Made by a program: the position numbers and the translations under genes. 64,000 nt of DNA. It comes from Yponomeuta sedellus. Lineage: Eukaryota > Arthropoda > Insecta > Lepidoptera > Yponomeutidae. Location of the stretch: the NCBI GenBank assembly GCA_934045075.1, contig OW203721.1, positions 13,734,678-13,798,677 of the forward strand, written 5' to 3'. The notes under the pieces were generated by a model. That model ran no database searches, was not told the origin of the DNA, and saw nothing but the letters and a program-made list of their open reading frames with translations. Positions 35,201 to 45,259 of the stretch are shown here, piece after piece (within the stretch, counting starts at the first letter, position 1; every line of letters begins with the position of its first letter).

Positions 35201-38200
35201 GGGCGAGTCTCCAAAATGCATAGTTGTTCAATAGAGTCATATTAGTCTTTTAATAGTCGTTTCATCGGTAGTCTAGTAATCAATCGCATTGCAATGGTAT
35301 AACCCGTGCTACTTTACTCGGCGGCGCCTCGCGCGATCCAACCTTCTTCGCGAGAGACGCCTATTTAATTTACGCGGGTTATACCCCTGGAATGACATTG
35401 TACTGCTATTGCTTTGTAGACTACCAAATTGAGGCACACAACTCTTGTCGTGCTTATATGATTCTATTGAAAAACTATGTAATTATTAAATTCTAGTACC
35501 AGGTCAAGTGATGTGTTGTGTGGAAGTTATTAATGTATTTAAAGCCTCTGACGTTTGTCCAGGTTGCTAAAGAACACGCCCAATAAGACAAACTTTAACG
35601 CAAAGAAGAAGTCGCGACCTGTTGCCGACAACAATGCCACGCACCACGAGAACATCGAATATGCTTCCGACAGGTAAGGTTTCAGACAGTCGCTTTGACG
35701 AGAGCTTTAGATATGACGTTCTAATTTAAAAATACTTTACTGTCTGTACTTGTGCAGCCTGCCATCTCACTAGGAATATTTCCACTGACTTCCCCACGGT
35801 AATCGTTCTTATGACACCCAGCATAAGTATGAGTGTCTACAGGATGTCTTTGAATTCGATCACGGTTGTCTAACCATGATTTAGAATCGTATTTTGTTAC
35901 TACAAAAGTAATGAAAAGCGAAATAAATACTATTGGTCGAGCGTCTTATAGTCGGCGCCGTCAACTCAATTGTTTTATTTTATAGTTAACGCATATCTGA
36001 TACTCTTAAGCACTTAACGTATTAGAAAACATTGTTCAAAATTGTAGCGTTTCCTACCACATATACTTAAATCACAGTTCGGTGCCAAAGGTATGAATAT
36101 TTAGAAATATAATCGTCCCATTGCAGGGCAAATAGCTTCTGTCAAAGAGAGAGAGATTGGGTTTAAGTACCACGCGTGCCCACCGCGGATTGTCAATTTT
36201 AAGTACTGAGGTATTTGCATACCTCGGAATTTCAGGTATCCTCACGATGTTTTCCTTCACAGTTAGCAAGTGGTATTGATACTATAACGTCACAAATGTA
36301 CTAATATTGGCCAACGCCCGCACCGGGTAACGAACCTAGACATTGAAAAAATATGTTCAGTCATTAAAATAACTGTTTTTTACAGTGAAAATCACGTTTC
36401 CTTAAAATATTGCTAACAATTTCAAAATCACCAATGGTATAACGTGAAACAACGAAATAGGCTGGTATGAAATATGTATTTAATTCAGTCTTATTTTGAT
36501 TCCAGCGAACCAATGCTGGACTTCGACAGTGATTTGTACCACAGCGTGCTGGAAATGCCTGACACCGGGAAAGACTCTATCATCAAGCAGGAGGGTGGTA
36601 AGTGACCAAAAAAGCTTAAGATCTGATTATCTGTCTGTCTGACCTTTGAGCGGCATTATATTATCTTGAAACGGCTGGGTAGTTAAATTGCGTTGATATG
36701 GCATTTTGCACAGCACATAATAAGTAAATATGAATTAAGGGGAGTCCCCATACACGTACTGTGTATTATATAGTTCCATCGCAAACATGGTAATACATAT
36801 GGTAAGACCGCCAATTGTATAACATTAGGAAATTGAGGGTGTAAATTGTTTTCTCTTTTTGTGGAATAAAGTGTTTTCTATAATGTTAATCTATGTATCT
36901 ACATTCATGCGTCAAAGTTTCTGATTTCTGAAGAAAAGAATTATAATGCTTTCTCTCTGTGTAGTGTGTGACAAGAAATTATTAAAAACGGGACGAGGGT
37001 GTGTTAGTCTTCTTAAGGGCCTAAAGATATTTTCTAAGAAATAAGATGCGCATAAGTCAGATCTTGCCTTATAATGTAATACTTCTTACAGAATAACCTG
37101 CCGGAAAGTAATTCTGATCACGTACACAACGCTCCGTACGAATCTGTGACGTCAAAAGTTGCTTGTGACGCTCTGTAATGATTGAAGCGTTTGTCAATAT
37201 TTGAGTTACATTATGTCGTAAAAATAATTTTTGACGGGAACACCCTTAAGAAAGTCGTTTGTTAAAGAAAGTCTAGAGTTCAGTGTTTATTATTAAAGTG
37301 ACTCAGATAACTGTGGGTTATGGTTCATTTTCTGTAAGTTTTTCTCTGTATTTTATGGTATAGGTGCATCTTTGCATCTCTGTATTTTATGGTAATGTTA
37401 CTTCAATTTCCTGTGAGTATTAATATGTCCATGGATTTTATTTGTAATATCAACATCTAACTAAAGATTGTTGCATGTATGAAATAAAACGAACTTAATT
37501 CAGTTTTTGAAGATAAATATATATTGTCTCAATTTATTTGTTTTTATTTCAAAATAACGAATGTTGGCGGCAATTTCGTACGGATGAAATACTTACTTCG
37601 TAACTCAACATTCAAATAAAATGCTACAATTCTATTATCTACAAGAAGAAAGCTGTGAACGATGGAGTAATTTAGTTTTTTAATGGTGGATGTGGCCGAG
37701 TGGGACGGATGTCAGACGTAACAGTCTTAAGGAAGTGCTGGTTGGGAGCGCTGCTTACCTCTCCCCATTCATCGCCGCAGGCTGGAACTGCAAAACGGGA
37801 GGCGTGAAGTGTCCGTCGTGCAACCGCTTCTTCGCCAACCGTTACAACCTGAAAGTGCATATCCGTGACAAGCATGACACGAGAGAGGGCACCCTGCAGT
37901 GCGAGATCTGTCACAAGCGCATGCGCAACCCGTCCTGTCTGCGCGTGCACATGTACCATCACCGGAAGCAGGCGGCCTACCTCGCCGCGCAGCTTGGCGC
38001 CAACCAGCTCGACCACGGACAGAAAAATATGTAAGTTTCCACAATCAAACGAACAATGTTTCCTTTTCACATTAAGTTTACACTGGTATCCGTTTATTTT
38101 GACTTCGTATATATAGAGTAATTGCTTAATATGAAATACTAAATTTGATGTAAGTATGCGCATACTTACATCAAATTTAGTATTTCATACGGACGGACGA

Positions 38201-41200
38201 ACAAAGTTTTCTTTTCACATTAAGTTTACACTGGCATCCGTTCATTATGATTCTGTATATTTTGTTGACCAAGCGCTTAATATGAAGTATAAAGTTTGAA
38301 GTTGAAGTTGAAATACATTTATTTATCGCCACACAGACATATACAAATCGTAAAATAGAGACAAAATATTAAAAAAGTAATAAAAACAAACAAATACGAC
38401 AAAACACAGCAAGCGGATACGGGTCATGTCCATGCGGCGGTAAAACGGCCTCAGGCTCAGTACTTGCTGCAGGTTTTTTGCCCACAGCACTGATTTTCAG
38501 CAAGGGCCTGGTATTATAAAAAATTCATTATAACAAGGTCAACACACTTAGCTTATAGTGCGTGCGTATCGCCTTGCTTGTTTTGTATTGTTTCTCAATG
38601 ACGAGTTGATGGTTAAAGGTACTGCATTGTTAGCGACTTGTGAACAAAATTACGACGCCGTAATTGAAGAGAAAGGTGCCATGACGAGTACACCTACTAT
38701 ATATTATTATACATTATTGCACACGAAACATTTAACGGGACATTACATAAGAAATAACATGTACAAAGGCTAGCTTATCCCTGAACGAGATTTCTTCCAG
38801 CAAACCTTAGAGGGTTGGAGAACCAGTAAAAGCCTACTATTTACTATTAACAGCGGTCAGATGGCCAAGCACGTTAAAACAATAAACAGCTGACAGCCGT
38901 TAATACTAGACAAAATATTATATTATGGTATTACAAAAAAGTACAATTAAGGTATTCACATGAACACAATATAATAATATGAATTCACTAATTTGCAGGA
39001 TACCGAATCTGATCGCTGGAAAGTGGCGTCAGGACCCGTCCCTCCCACCGTCACCGCTCACTCCCGATTTCCGGGACATGGATAACAAGTGAGTAACTTT
39101 ATTTTTTCTCTTCAGGCAGGTACATTCGTCTTACAGACGTTGCATATTAGCTTGTGTAATATCGAAGGCTCGGGTATTCTGCCGCGCTTTAATGTTTCTC
39201 TCACACAAAGAAAAAAACCTCATACTTATATGCATTGATAGGACTGGCACATGGTGGCATATGGTGAGATGTAGTGCAAGACTGAAAAAAATAAATGTAT
39301 TTCTTCTTAAATAAGCATCCTTCGGTTGCGGAGGCTAAGATCCATTTTGGATCGCTGTGCTAGCGAGAACTTATTATCAATCTTAACAGAATAACCGCAC
39401 ATGGAATACCTTTTTAGGTGCGAACGCACTTTTATAGCCGGACCAGATGTTTGCGGTACATACATAACAAAGTGATGACATTATTACTCTATGTTCTATG
39501 AAATTATCCACTTGAGCTCACAAGCCTTCAGGTGTAAGGTGAAAGCGTTTCTAAGACGTACGATTCTTAGATGAAAATGTTGCTGCAAAAACTTTGAATA
39601 CTCGTCACCCGGTAATATCTATAACGTGATATGAGATTATTATGTACAAAGGGTTAGTAGAATATCTATAAAGTGACAGGTTTTCAATTGAAATATACCT
39701 AGAACACTAATTACACCTGGGGGCGAGTCTGTTAAAATGCATAGTTGCTTAACAGAGTGACATGAATACGGTAATGGTTGTTTGATTGACATAATTGGTA
39801 GTCTTCTTACCAGTCTCATTCCAATGGTATAGCCCGTGGAATTTCTCGAGGCTTCGTGCGAATCGATCTTTTTCGCGAGAGATGCCTGTTAAATTTGGCG
39901 GTTTATACGCAACACTGCACTGCTATTGTTTAGTAGATCTTGAAACAGAGGCAAATAATAGCTATTGTCGTGCCAGTATCATTCTATTAAACCACTATGT
40001 GTTTTTAGACTCTACTACGACTACTAAAGGAATTTGATCGTATTATAGGAAGCCTATGTCGAACGCCGGTAAGTGGCGTCAAGACGGCTCCTTGCCTCCG
40101 TCGCCCATGGCAGCTACCGAACCGGACAAGTAAGTATGAACATTTATAGTCACAATACCCACCATCTTACCCTACCATCTCATATTCGATGGAACGATAG
40201 GACGGAAAGTCGAACATAATTCCACGAAATATTGAATGAGTGTTGTTACCGTTGATTTTTACAAATAGCACTAATTGAATCTGCTATATTTTAAAAAGCT
40301 GGCGTATCCACACTGTTAATTACTAAAAAACTAAATAGGTCTAACTGGCGCCTAAACCTGACGATTGTGAGACAATTGGAAACGCTCAGGATTTGGTGTA
40401 CATAGTTAGGCCCCAGTACATCCATCAGACACGTTGTCACTGCATAATGTATAGAGCTTTTTTGGTGTAAACACTAATTGTCAGGTCTGCGTCAGGGTTG
40501 GTGTCGTTTTGAGCAAGAATTACGAAGTACTAAGTTAGGAATGTGGGTGCGGTAATAGAGCTGCTGATAGTGATTGCAAACTTGCATTGCGAAATTATAA
40601 TGTGTCTCCTGAATTTGTACACTTAGCATTCGCGAATTGCTTGGCGTTTATATGCTCGTATTTTTATATTATTTGTTAGACTATACCAATGTACCATAAT
40701 GTTTACAAGCAGCACCGCGATTGTTCAAACTAATTTTATTAAAAGACTGTATAACAAGGGCTTTGTCTTACTAAAAGTAGTATGCAACAATATCAAGATT
40801 TGTGTCAGATAGATTTTTGTTATTCTCATTCATTTTAAACTTGTTTTGATAATTGGTAACAAATGGAAAAGCAATTGCGAACTTAATGAAACTAAAAAGG
40901 GTGGAATCTTAGACGCTATTCTTAATCAAATGACTGTGTAAAAGCGCCTACTGAGTTTCTCATGGAACCCTACCAAATGTGCTTCATGCGTAAACGAATA
41001 CATTGCAAAAACGGGCGTCTGTTCATATATTATACAATTTACAACATTTTGTAGGAACCAAAAATAAGTCTTATTTCAACCCCGTATATGGAAAATGTTT
41101 AATATTTTCAGACATTTTCCTTCTCACGTAATGAAAGAGCGGCTCCTTTAGGACTAAAACAGCTTGTAGCAGCTAAAATGGTCCTTCGAGAGGCCTGGAT

Positions 41201-42231
41201 TTGCATAGACAAGGGTTTATTTGTTTTGCGATTAAGGGCCTTCACGCACCATATTACGCGCATAAAATCGTGCCGGGATCCTAAGGTCTAGCTCGAACAT
41301 TCCATACTTATTGCTATTACAAACCTCAGGATTTCGACAGAATTTAGTGAGCTCGGCCCCTGATATTTTGACGCCATGCGATTTCCCTTCTATAAAAAGC
41401 TATGCGATAGCGATATGCATGTGCTAACGAAAAATATAAGTAACTGCAATCGAAATATTATCATCAATGTCAGCCATCTTTGGTTCTGAGGCCTAAAATT
41501 GCCAAGCATCGTTGGCTCCGTAGCACTTTGTGGTAATCTTATTCTATTCATGTTGTGCATTGTGAGCGGCTATGTTTGGCCCCCATACGTAAGTATGGGC
41601 ACCGGTTGAGATCTTGGTTTTCAAACAACGCGCGATATTCATGCTTTATTCTTGTTTTCCATCTCAATCAGTCTTACAAATACATACTGATTATATAAAC
41701 AGACCTGTATCATGGCAGGCATGTAGGCAGAGACACACAGGAAAGAGACCAGAGTTGACCACTTGTTACGATCCGAACCATTCATTAATCGCTGCACGCA
41801 CGCCGATAAGTTCCACACAATTCAATCGCTTGTTCGGGTCCCAAACTAGGATACCCTGTGCTGCGGTAACAAGGCACAACGACGTTAGAAACATGGAAAT
41901 AAACTCAGAGTGATACCGTTTATACAGCGTTTAATGTTTCGGGTACTTTTTACGTTTGCTCGGTCTACTCCTAATTGTACTGCTCATTGTCACACGTTCA
42001 GTCAACATTCCCGTTGCTTGCCATGCGATTGTCCTATGGAGTTTTGGTCAATAATAATTCGTCAGTGTAATCTGACACAAAATAGCAACACTACGCAAAT
42101 GTAACAGAAGGACAGTTATTCGTCGAACAATTCATTGTAAGTACAAAAACCGTTTCAGCTTAAACCAACTGCCGACATCAGGCGGTGAAGAAACGCCAGC
42201 GGCAGACGTTGAGCTAGCTGAGAACATATGA
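32093..42231 (+). CDS. BTB/POZ C2H2 zinc-finger transcription factor (nine coding exons)
   Basis: Reconstructed by joining 32093-32278, 33776-33988, 34971-35161, 35563-35673, 36506-36597, 37781-38030, 38999-39088, 40049-40129 and 42159-42231: 1,287 nt, 428 aa, with every junction GT-AG and in phase. Residues 1-120 form a BTB/POZ domain of the insect tramtrack/bric-a-brac/lola group ([53 protein letters not shown]). Residues 134-264 are acidic and low-complexity. Two C2H2 fingers follow (C275-C278-H291-H296 and C305-C308-H321-H325), and the tail holds two copies of a GKWRQD..SLPPSP peptide. Proteins of this plan are nuclear, dimerise through BTB and bind DNA. I do not assign a Drosophila ortholog. 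Start: ATG 32093 just after a likely 3' splice site; ATG 32099 is an alternative. Confidence 0.88.
32646..32804 (-). mobile_element. Fold-back MITE, copy 3 (BTB intron 1)
   Basis: Reverse copy of 28146-28302, with 'gtagcattccactctgttga' at the left and 'cttacataataatgcccc' at the right. It lies inside intron 1 of the BTB gene. Confidence 0.75.
33175..33231 (-). mobile_element. 31-bp SINE tail with 13-bp target duplication
   Basis: A perfect 13-bp duplication 'taggttaatttta' (33175-33187 and 33219-33231) flanks 31 bp that match only the last bases of the SINE at 42899-43045 ('aaaacctatttagaggct'). This is an extremely 5'-truncated retroposition in intron 1 and it defines the SINE's 3' end. 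Confidence 0.8.
33776..33988 (+). other. BTB gene exon 2, two possible donors
   Basis: Completes the BTB domain. The GT at 33950 (GAG|GTGAGT, strong) and the GT at 33989 (CAG|GTACAC) both keep phase 0, giving 58 or 71 codons. The short form drops a 13-residue acidic piece, [14 protein letters not shown] minus its first position. Which is used cannot be decided from sequence. Confidence 0.7.
34427..34500. repeat. Lepidopteran-type repeat fragment (BTB intron 2)
   Basis: 'ggctatattagtccactgct' followed by 'agacatagccctcccctaat', a wording I know from dispersed moth repeats. Similar wording occurs near 47875-47960 and 56345-56430. Confidence 0.5.
34971..35161 (+). other. BTB gene exon 3
   Basis: Begins after 'cacccaacag' and ends AAAGAG|GTACGA. 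Encodes Ser/Pro-rich then acidic linker ([27 protein letters not shown]). 191 nt, leaves phase 2. Confidence 0.8.
35206..35495 (+). mobile_element. MITE in BTB intron 3
   Basis: About 290 bp with inverted ends ('atgcatagttgttcaatag' against 'ctattgaaaaactatgta'). It splits a family B SINE tail: 'ttctagtctaggtaccag' lies at its left and 'gtcaagtgatgtgttgtgtg' at its right (35496-35535). The repeated GTACCAGG on both sides may be an 8-bp target duplication. Confidence 0.7.
35563..35673 (+). other. BTB gene exon 4
   Basis: 111 nt between 'tttgtccag' and CAG|GTAAGG. Encodes a basic [11 protein letters not shown] stretch (possible nuclear localisation signal) and [10 protein letters not shown]. 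It enters and leaves in phase 2. Confidence 0.8.
36090..36345. repeat. Dispersed repeat in BTB intron 4
   Basis: Contains 'gcgtgcccaccgcggattg', 'tcctcacgatgttttccttc' and 'taacgtcacaaatgta', wording shared with 56395-56490 and 18195-18212. Non-coding. Confidence 0.55.
36506..36597 (+). other. BTB gene exon 5
   Basis: 92 nt between 'gattccag' and GGTG|GTAAGT. Encodes acidic [18 protein letters not shown] and ends in IIKQEG, where IKQE resembles a sumoylation site. Confidence 0.8.
37781..38030 (+). other. BTB gene exon 6: both zinc fingers
   Basis: 250 nt from 'atcgccgcag|GC' to AAATAT|GTAAGT. It carries finger 1 (CPSC...HIRDKH, spacing C-X2-C-X12-H-X4-H) and finger 2 (CEIC...HMYHH, spacing C-X2-C-X12-H-X3-H), then an alanine-rich helix. 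Marked GC-rich codon use compared with flanking introns. Confidence 0.9.
38047..38300. repeat. Diverged tandem duplication around a 60-bp perfect palindrome
   Basis: 38047-38150 and 38205-38300 repeat 'cttttcacattaagtttaca', 'ctggtatccgtt' and 'gcttaatatgaa' with differences. Between and overlapping them, 38130-38189 is a perfect loopless palindrome centred on GCGC. It lies in intron 6, 100 nt after the finger exon. Confidence 0.8.
38303..38550 (+). repeat. Probable LINE 3'-end fragment (BTB intron 6)
   Basis: 'ttgaaatacatttatttatc' then a GC-richer part with 'cggatacgggtcatgtccat'. It looks like a retrotransposon tail by composition; no second copy is in the window, so the call is weak. Confidence 0.3.
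38999..39088 (+). other. BTB gene exon 7 (twin A)
   Basis: 90 nt, phase 2 at both ends, between 'atttgcag' and ACAA|GTGAGT. Encodes [19 protein letters not shown] plus a tail. Shares the GKWRQD..SLPPSP core with exon 8. Confidence 0.8.
39726..40016 (+). mobile_element. MITE in BTB intron 7
   Basis: Second full copy of the element at 35206-35495. Inverted ends 'gagtctgttaaaatgcatag' and 'ctatgtgtttttagactc'; the middle has 'caatggtatagcccgtg' and 'gcgagagatgcctgtt'. It ends only about 30 bp before exon 8. Confidence 0.75.
40049..40129 (+). other. BTB gene exon 8 (twin B)
   Basis: 81 nt, phase 2 at both ends, between 'tattatag' and ACAA|GTAAGT. Encodes [19 protein letters not shown] plus a tail. 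It can be skipped or exchanged with exon 7 without changing frame. Confidence 0.8.
42159..42231 (+). other. BTB gene last coding exon
   Basis: Follows 'ccgtttcag'. Encodes [20 protein letters not shown] and ends at TGA 42229-42231. Many AATAAA-like signals lie downstream (for example near 42466), so the 3' UTR end is open. Confidence 0.75.
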
Positions 42232-42898
42232 GACACGCACGCACACACGGCTATCCTGACGTACGTATACTGATGACACACACGAGGACCCATCGGCGGA
42301 CCGCTTCTTGGGATTAAAGTTAGAACTTAATGGTTGAGAGCAATTTCTGTCACATTTTTTATGATCGCTTGACGGGTGGAAAAATGAAATCTCGCGTTGT
42401 TATCGATAACTAGCACTCTTGAGGCACTGAGTTACATTTGAACTAATGTTACAAAAAGCTAATAATAAAATAAAACAGGGTTCATGTAAAGACAACTTCA
42501 CTCCTGAGCCTTCACTGGAGTTATAAATACAGGGTCTGTGTAGATGCGGCTGGCTTAGCATAGAGGTTTAAATGTTTTTTGCTGTGCCAGTGCAGTTTGT
42601 TTCACAGAGAAACAGAGTCAGGTAGCCACGTATTCTTTTAATATACAAATGAAATGCATTCCACCATATAGGTTCCAAAGACTGAACGTAACAATCTTGC
42701 AAATTGAAATTTTATACGGCAAAAAAGGCAATTTTAATTAGTTACTTCTTTATACAGAATGTTGCAGAGATATACTGCTATACTTCAAGGATTTCGTGAA
42801 GGATATTTATATCTATTTTTATATTTACATTGCTCTATGTTGGTTTAAAATGGGAACGAATTTCTTTTAATGTTGTGTTGGACTGCTATGTATGTGGT
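42232..42898. other. BTB 3' UTR and flank
   Basis: Non-coding, AT-rich. Likely 3' UTR at its start with CA-rich 'cacgcacgcacacacgg'. Nothing else was recognised. Confidence 0.4.
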
Positions 42899-43045
42899 CT
42901 TAAAAACCTATTTAGAGGCTAAAAATTCCACCCATGCCGGGATTCGAACCCGCGACCTCTGGCTATCCGTGCCAGCGCTCTATCCAACTGAGCTAATGGG
43001 CGACTCACCGGCATCAGTGAAATTTTGAACCTCTACACTATTCTC
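42899..43045 (-). mobile_element. Complete tRNA-headed SINE (family A)
   Basis: On the minus strand: a short leader, a 72-nt tRNA-like body (43001 down to 42930) and a tail ending 'agcctctaaataggtttt'. The body folds as a cloverleaf with acceptor GCCCAT/ATGGGT, D stem GCTC/GAGC, anticodon stem CTGGC/GCCAG with loop ACGGATA, and T stem around TTCGAAT. The position before the anticodon is C instead of the usual U, and the tail marks it as a SINE. The acceptor and D arm look Ile-tRNA-like. The leader is partly complementary to the tail. Confidence 0.8.
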
Positions 43046-45012
43046 TGTATTACGTATGGTCTGTGTTTGATTTGTATGGCAGCCAACATCTGAAACACTC
43101 TGTATGATAGAAGTACCTCGTATATATTTTTATATCTACATTTATAGATGATAGTGCGTATTTTATTGTAAAGTAAAAATAACATACTCGTGTTTGTATA
43201 TGAAAGATGATTATTATTATTAAGGATTTTAGGCAGTTCGAGATAGCCTTATATTTTAAAAAGCTATCTCTTCCTCATTCATTATCGTGGTGTTAATGAT
43301 TACGTACTAAATGTATCTTAAAAGTAATATTCGATATCACAGAAACCGGGCAGAAGAACAAGATAGGTTAAAAGTTGTCTGTTGTCATACATTTTCCAAT
43401 CCGCCTCGAATAAAGCAGTAGCTTTCAGCTTTACTTTAGAAAAATAACACATTCTTTATATAATAATAACATCTGCGCTCCAAGCGTGTTACGTACTACA
43501 TTTTCTCAGCGTGTATTGTAGGGGTGTATTGAACGGAGAAGTCTACAAATTATAATTTATGTTATACATTTTCTTTACATGCATCATTTCGGTAGTGAGC
43601 CTACCTGAGCGATATTAAAATTATCCATGACACAGGAATTTTATTAGATACTCAACAAAGTAAGTTAGTCTTAAAGTGCGTATAATATTGCTGGAGTTAC
43701 GATATATTCTCGATTTAACTTAAGTCTCTTTTTTTTGTTCTCTCTATTTTATTTAACTTCTATTTCTCTTTACGATTTAGACAGCTAGATTGAACGAGTA
43801 GGTTTTATAATAAATATGAAAGTTGCCATTCCCTGACAATATGATGTACAAATATTTTTTTTCGATTTTTTACAATTTATTGTAGTGTATGTATTGAAAA
43901 CATTGAAGTTATGATGCAAAAGCATGTTGTCAATTGAGCCGACAGTATACATCATCAAAGCATAACCTTACAGTACAAATGTGTATATTCATTTTTTTAA
44001 TGAACAATTTGTATGCTTTACCTAGTTATAAGATTAAAATGTAAGTTTCGGACGTACAGTTTTACCTGGAAAATTCTTTATTAAGGTACGAGTATGATAC
44101 GATAAGAGATTACCTCATTTAATATTTTTTCAACGACTGTTAAGTAAGATAAAAGAGTATTTTCGGAGTGCACGACTGCTCTGAAACCGGTTCAAGGGAT
44201 AATATAGGATTCTAAGTCAGAATGATAATTCTTACTGCACAAACTAACTTTTATATAAAAAAATCATACTCTTTAGCACTAACAGTGCGGCGACGATCGA
44301 GTTTGTTTTTGTGGTAGGAACTTGGTAATCTTTTTTAAATTTATGATATCAAAACGAAGAGTGTTCTTTATAGGTGACTCGTTAACAGAGCTTTAATATT
44401 GCATTATAATAATGTATCTTTAAACGATTGTGTCATAGTAAATGTCAAAACGATGTCCCAAAAAGAGATTATTAGTAGAACCGGGTTTGTTGTCTTCAGA
44501 GTGTAGTTGGTATTAAGGCCTTCTCAGTTAAAAAAATGAAAGGAATGACTAAATTTCGTATTAAATTTCGCTCCGTAGGCGTTAGACTTCAATGCAAAGC
44601 CAAAGAGTGTTCGTGTCCCGGGCAAGATTTTCAGTAATAAGTACAATATAGTACTTGTATTTAATTATTCAATCAAATACTAATTAAATTATCCTTTGAC
44701 ACGGAAAATTCATTTGCTTATTGTATTCTTTTTTACAACTGAGGAGGTCTATGTGATGTGAGTTGAAAAAAACCACACATATGTTTAGAAGAATAATAAT
44801 AATTTCACAATAACGTTTAGACAGAGGTTGTTATAAAGTGAAACGATATTTTTGTAATCAATTCGTCCATTTTTATTGATCATATGTTACAAAGGTTTGG
44901 GTATATTCTAACCATTAATATTAAGCGGTATAACTAACAAACTCGAAATAAAATTATTACATTCCATTAGGTGTAAGGAGCATAATCGGCCTGACACTTT
45001 CTTTAAACATGT
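43046..45012. other. Intergenic, AT-rich
   Basis: No gene was recognised. A small hairpin 'gagatagc' / 'gctatctc' lies near 43240-43271. Otherwise there is no structure. Confidence 0.4.
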
Positions 45013-45013
45013 A

Positions 45014-45259
45014 CAGGGTGGAACGCTTTCTAGTGACCATATTGGGACTAAGAAATTACAAATGGAGATTCTAATATTTAATAATTTTATTTAACATTAG
45101 ATTCATTTTACAAAACTCATTTAGTAGTTTGCAACGTACGCTTTTATAATGAACAGTAAATACCCATTACACCAGTAAATATACTGCAATTAATATTAGA
45201 TCAAATATCACGGACACGTCACAAGATTTTGCTACGTTGGTCAGTAAAAGTTCACCCTG
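45014..45259. mobile_element. Mariner-type MITE with CAGGGTG ends
   Basis: TA-flanked, begins CAGGGTGGAAC and ends GTTCACCCTG. The inner left 'tagtgacca' and inner right 'tggtcagta' also pair. 246 bp, non-coding. Confidence 0.75.

Noticed and set aside
42930..43001. Working tRNA gene on the minus strand
   Set aside because: It folds as a cloverleaf, but position 33 is C instead of U, and leader and tail are shared with other repeat copies, so it is a SINE head.
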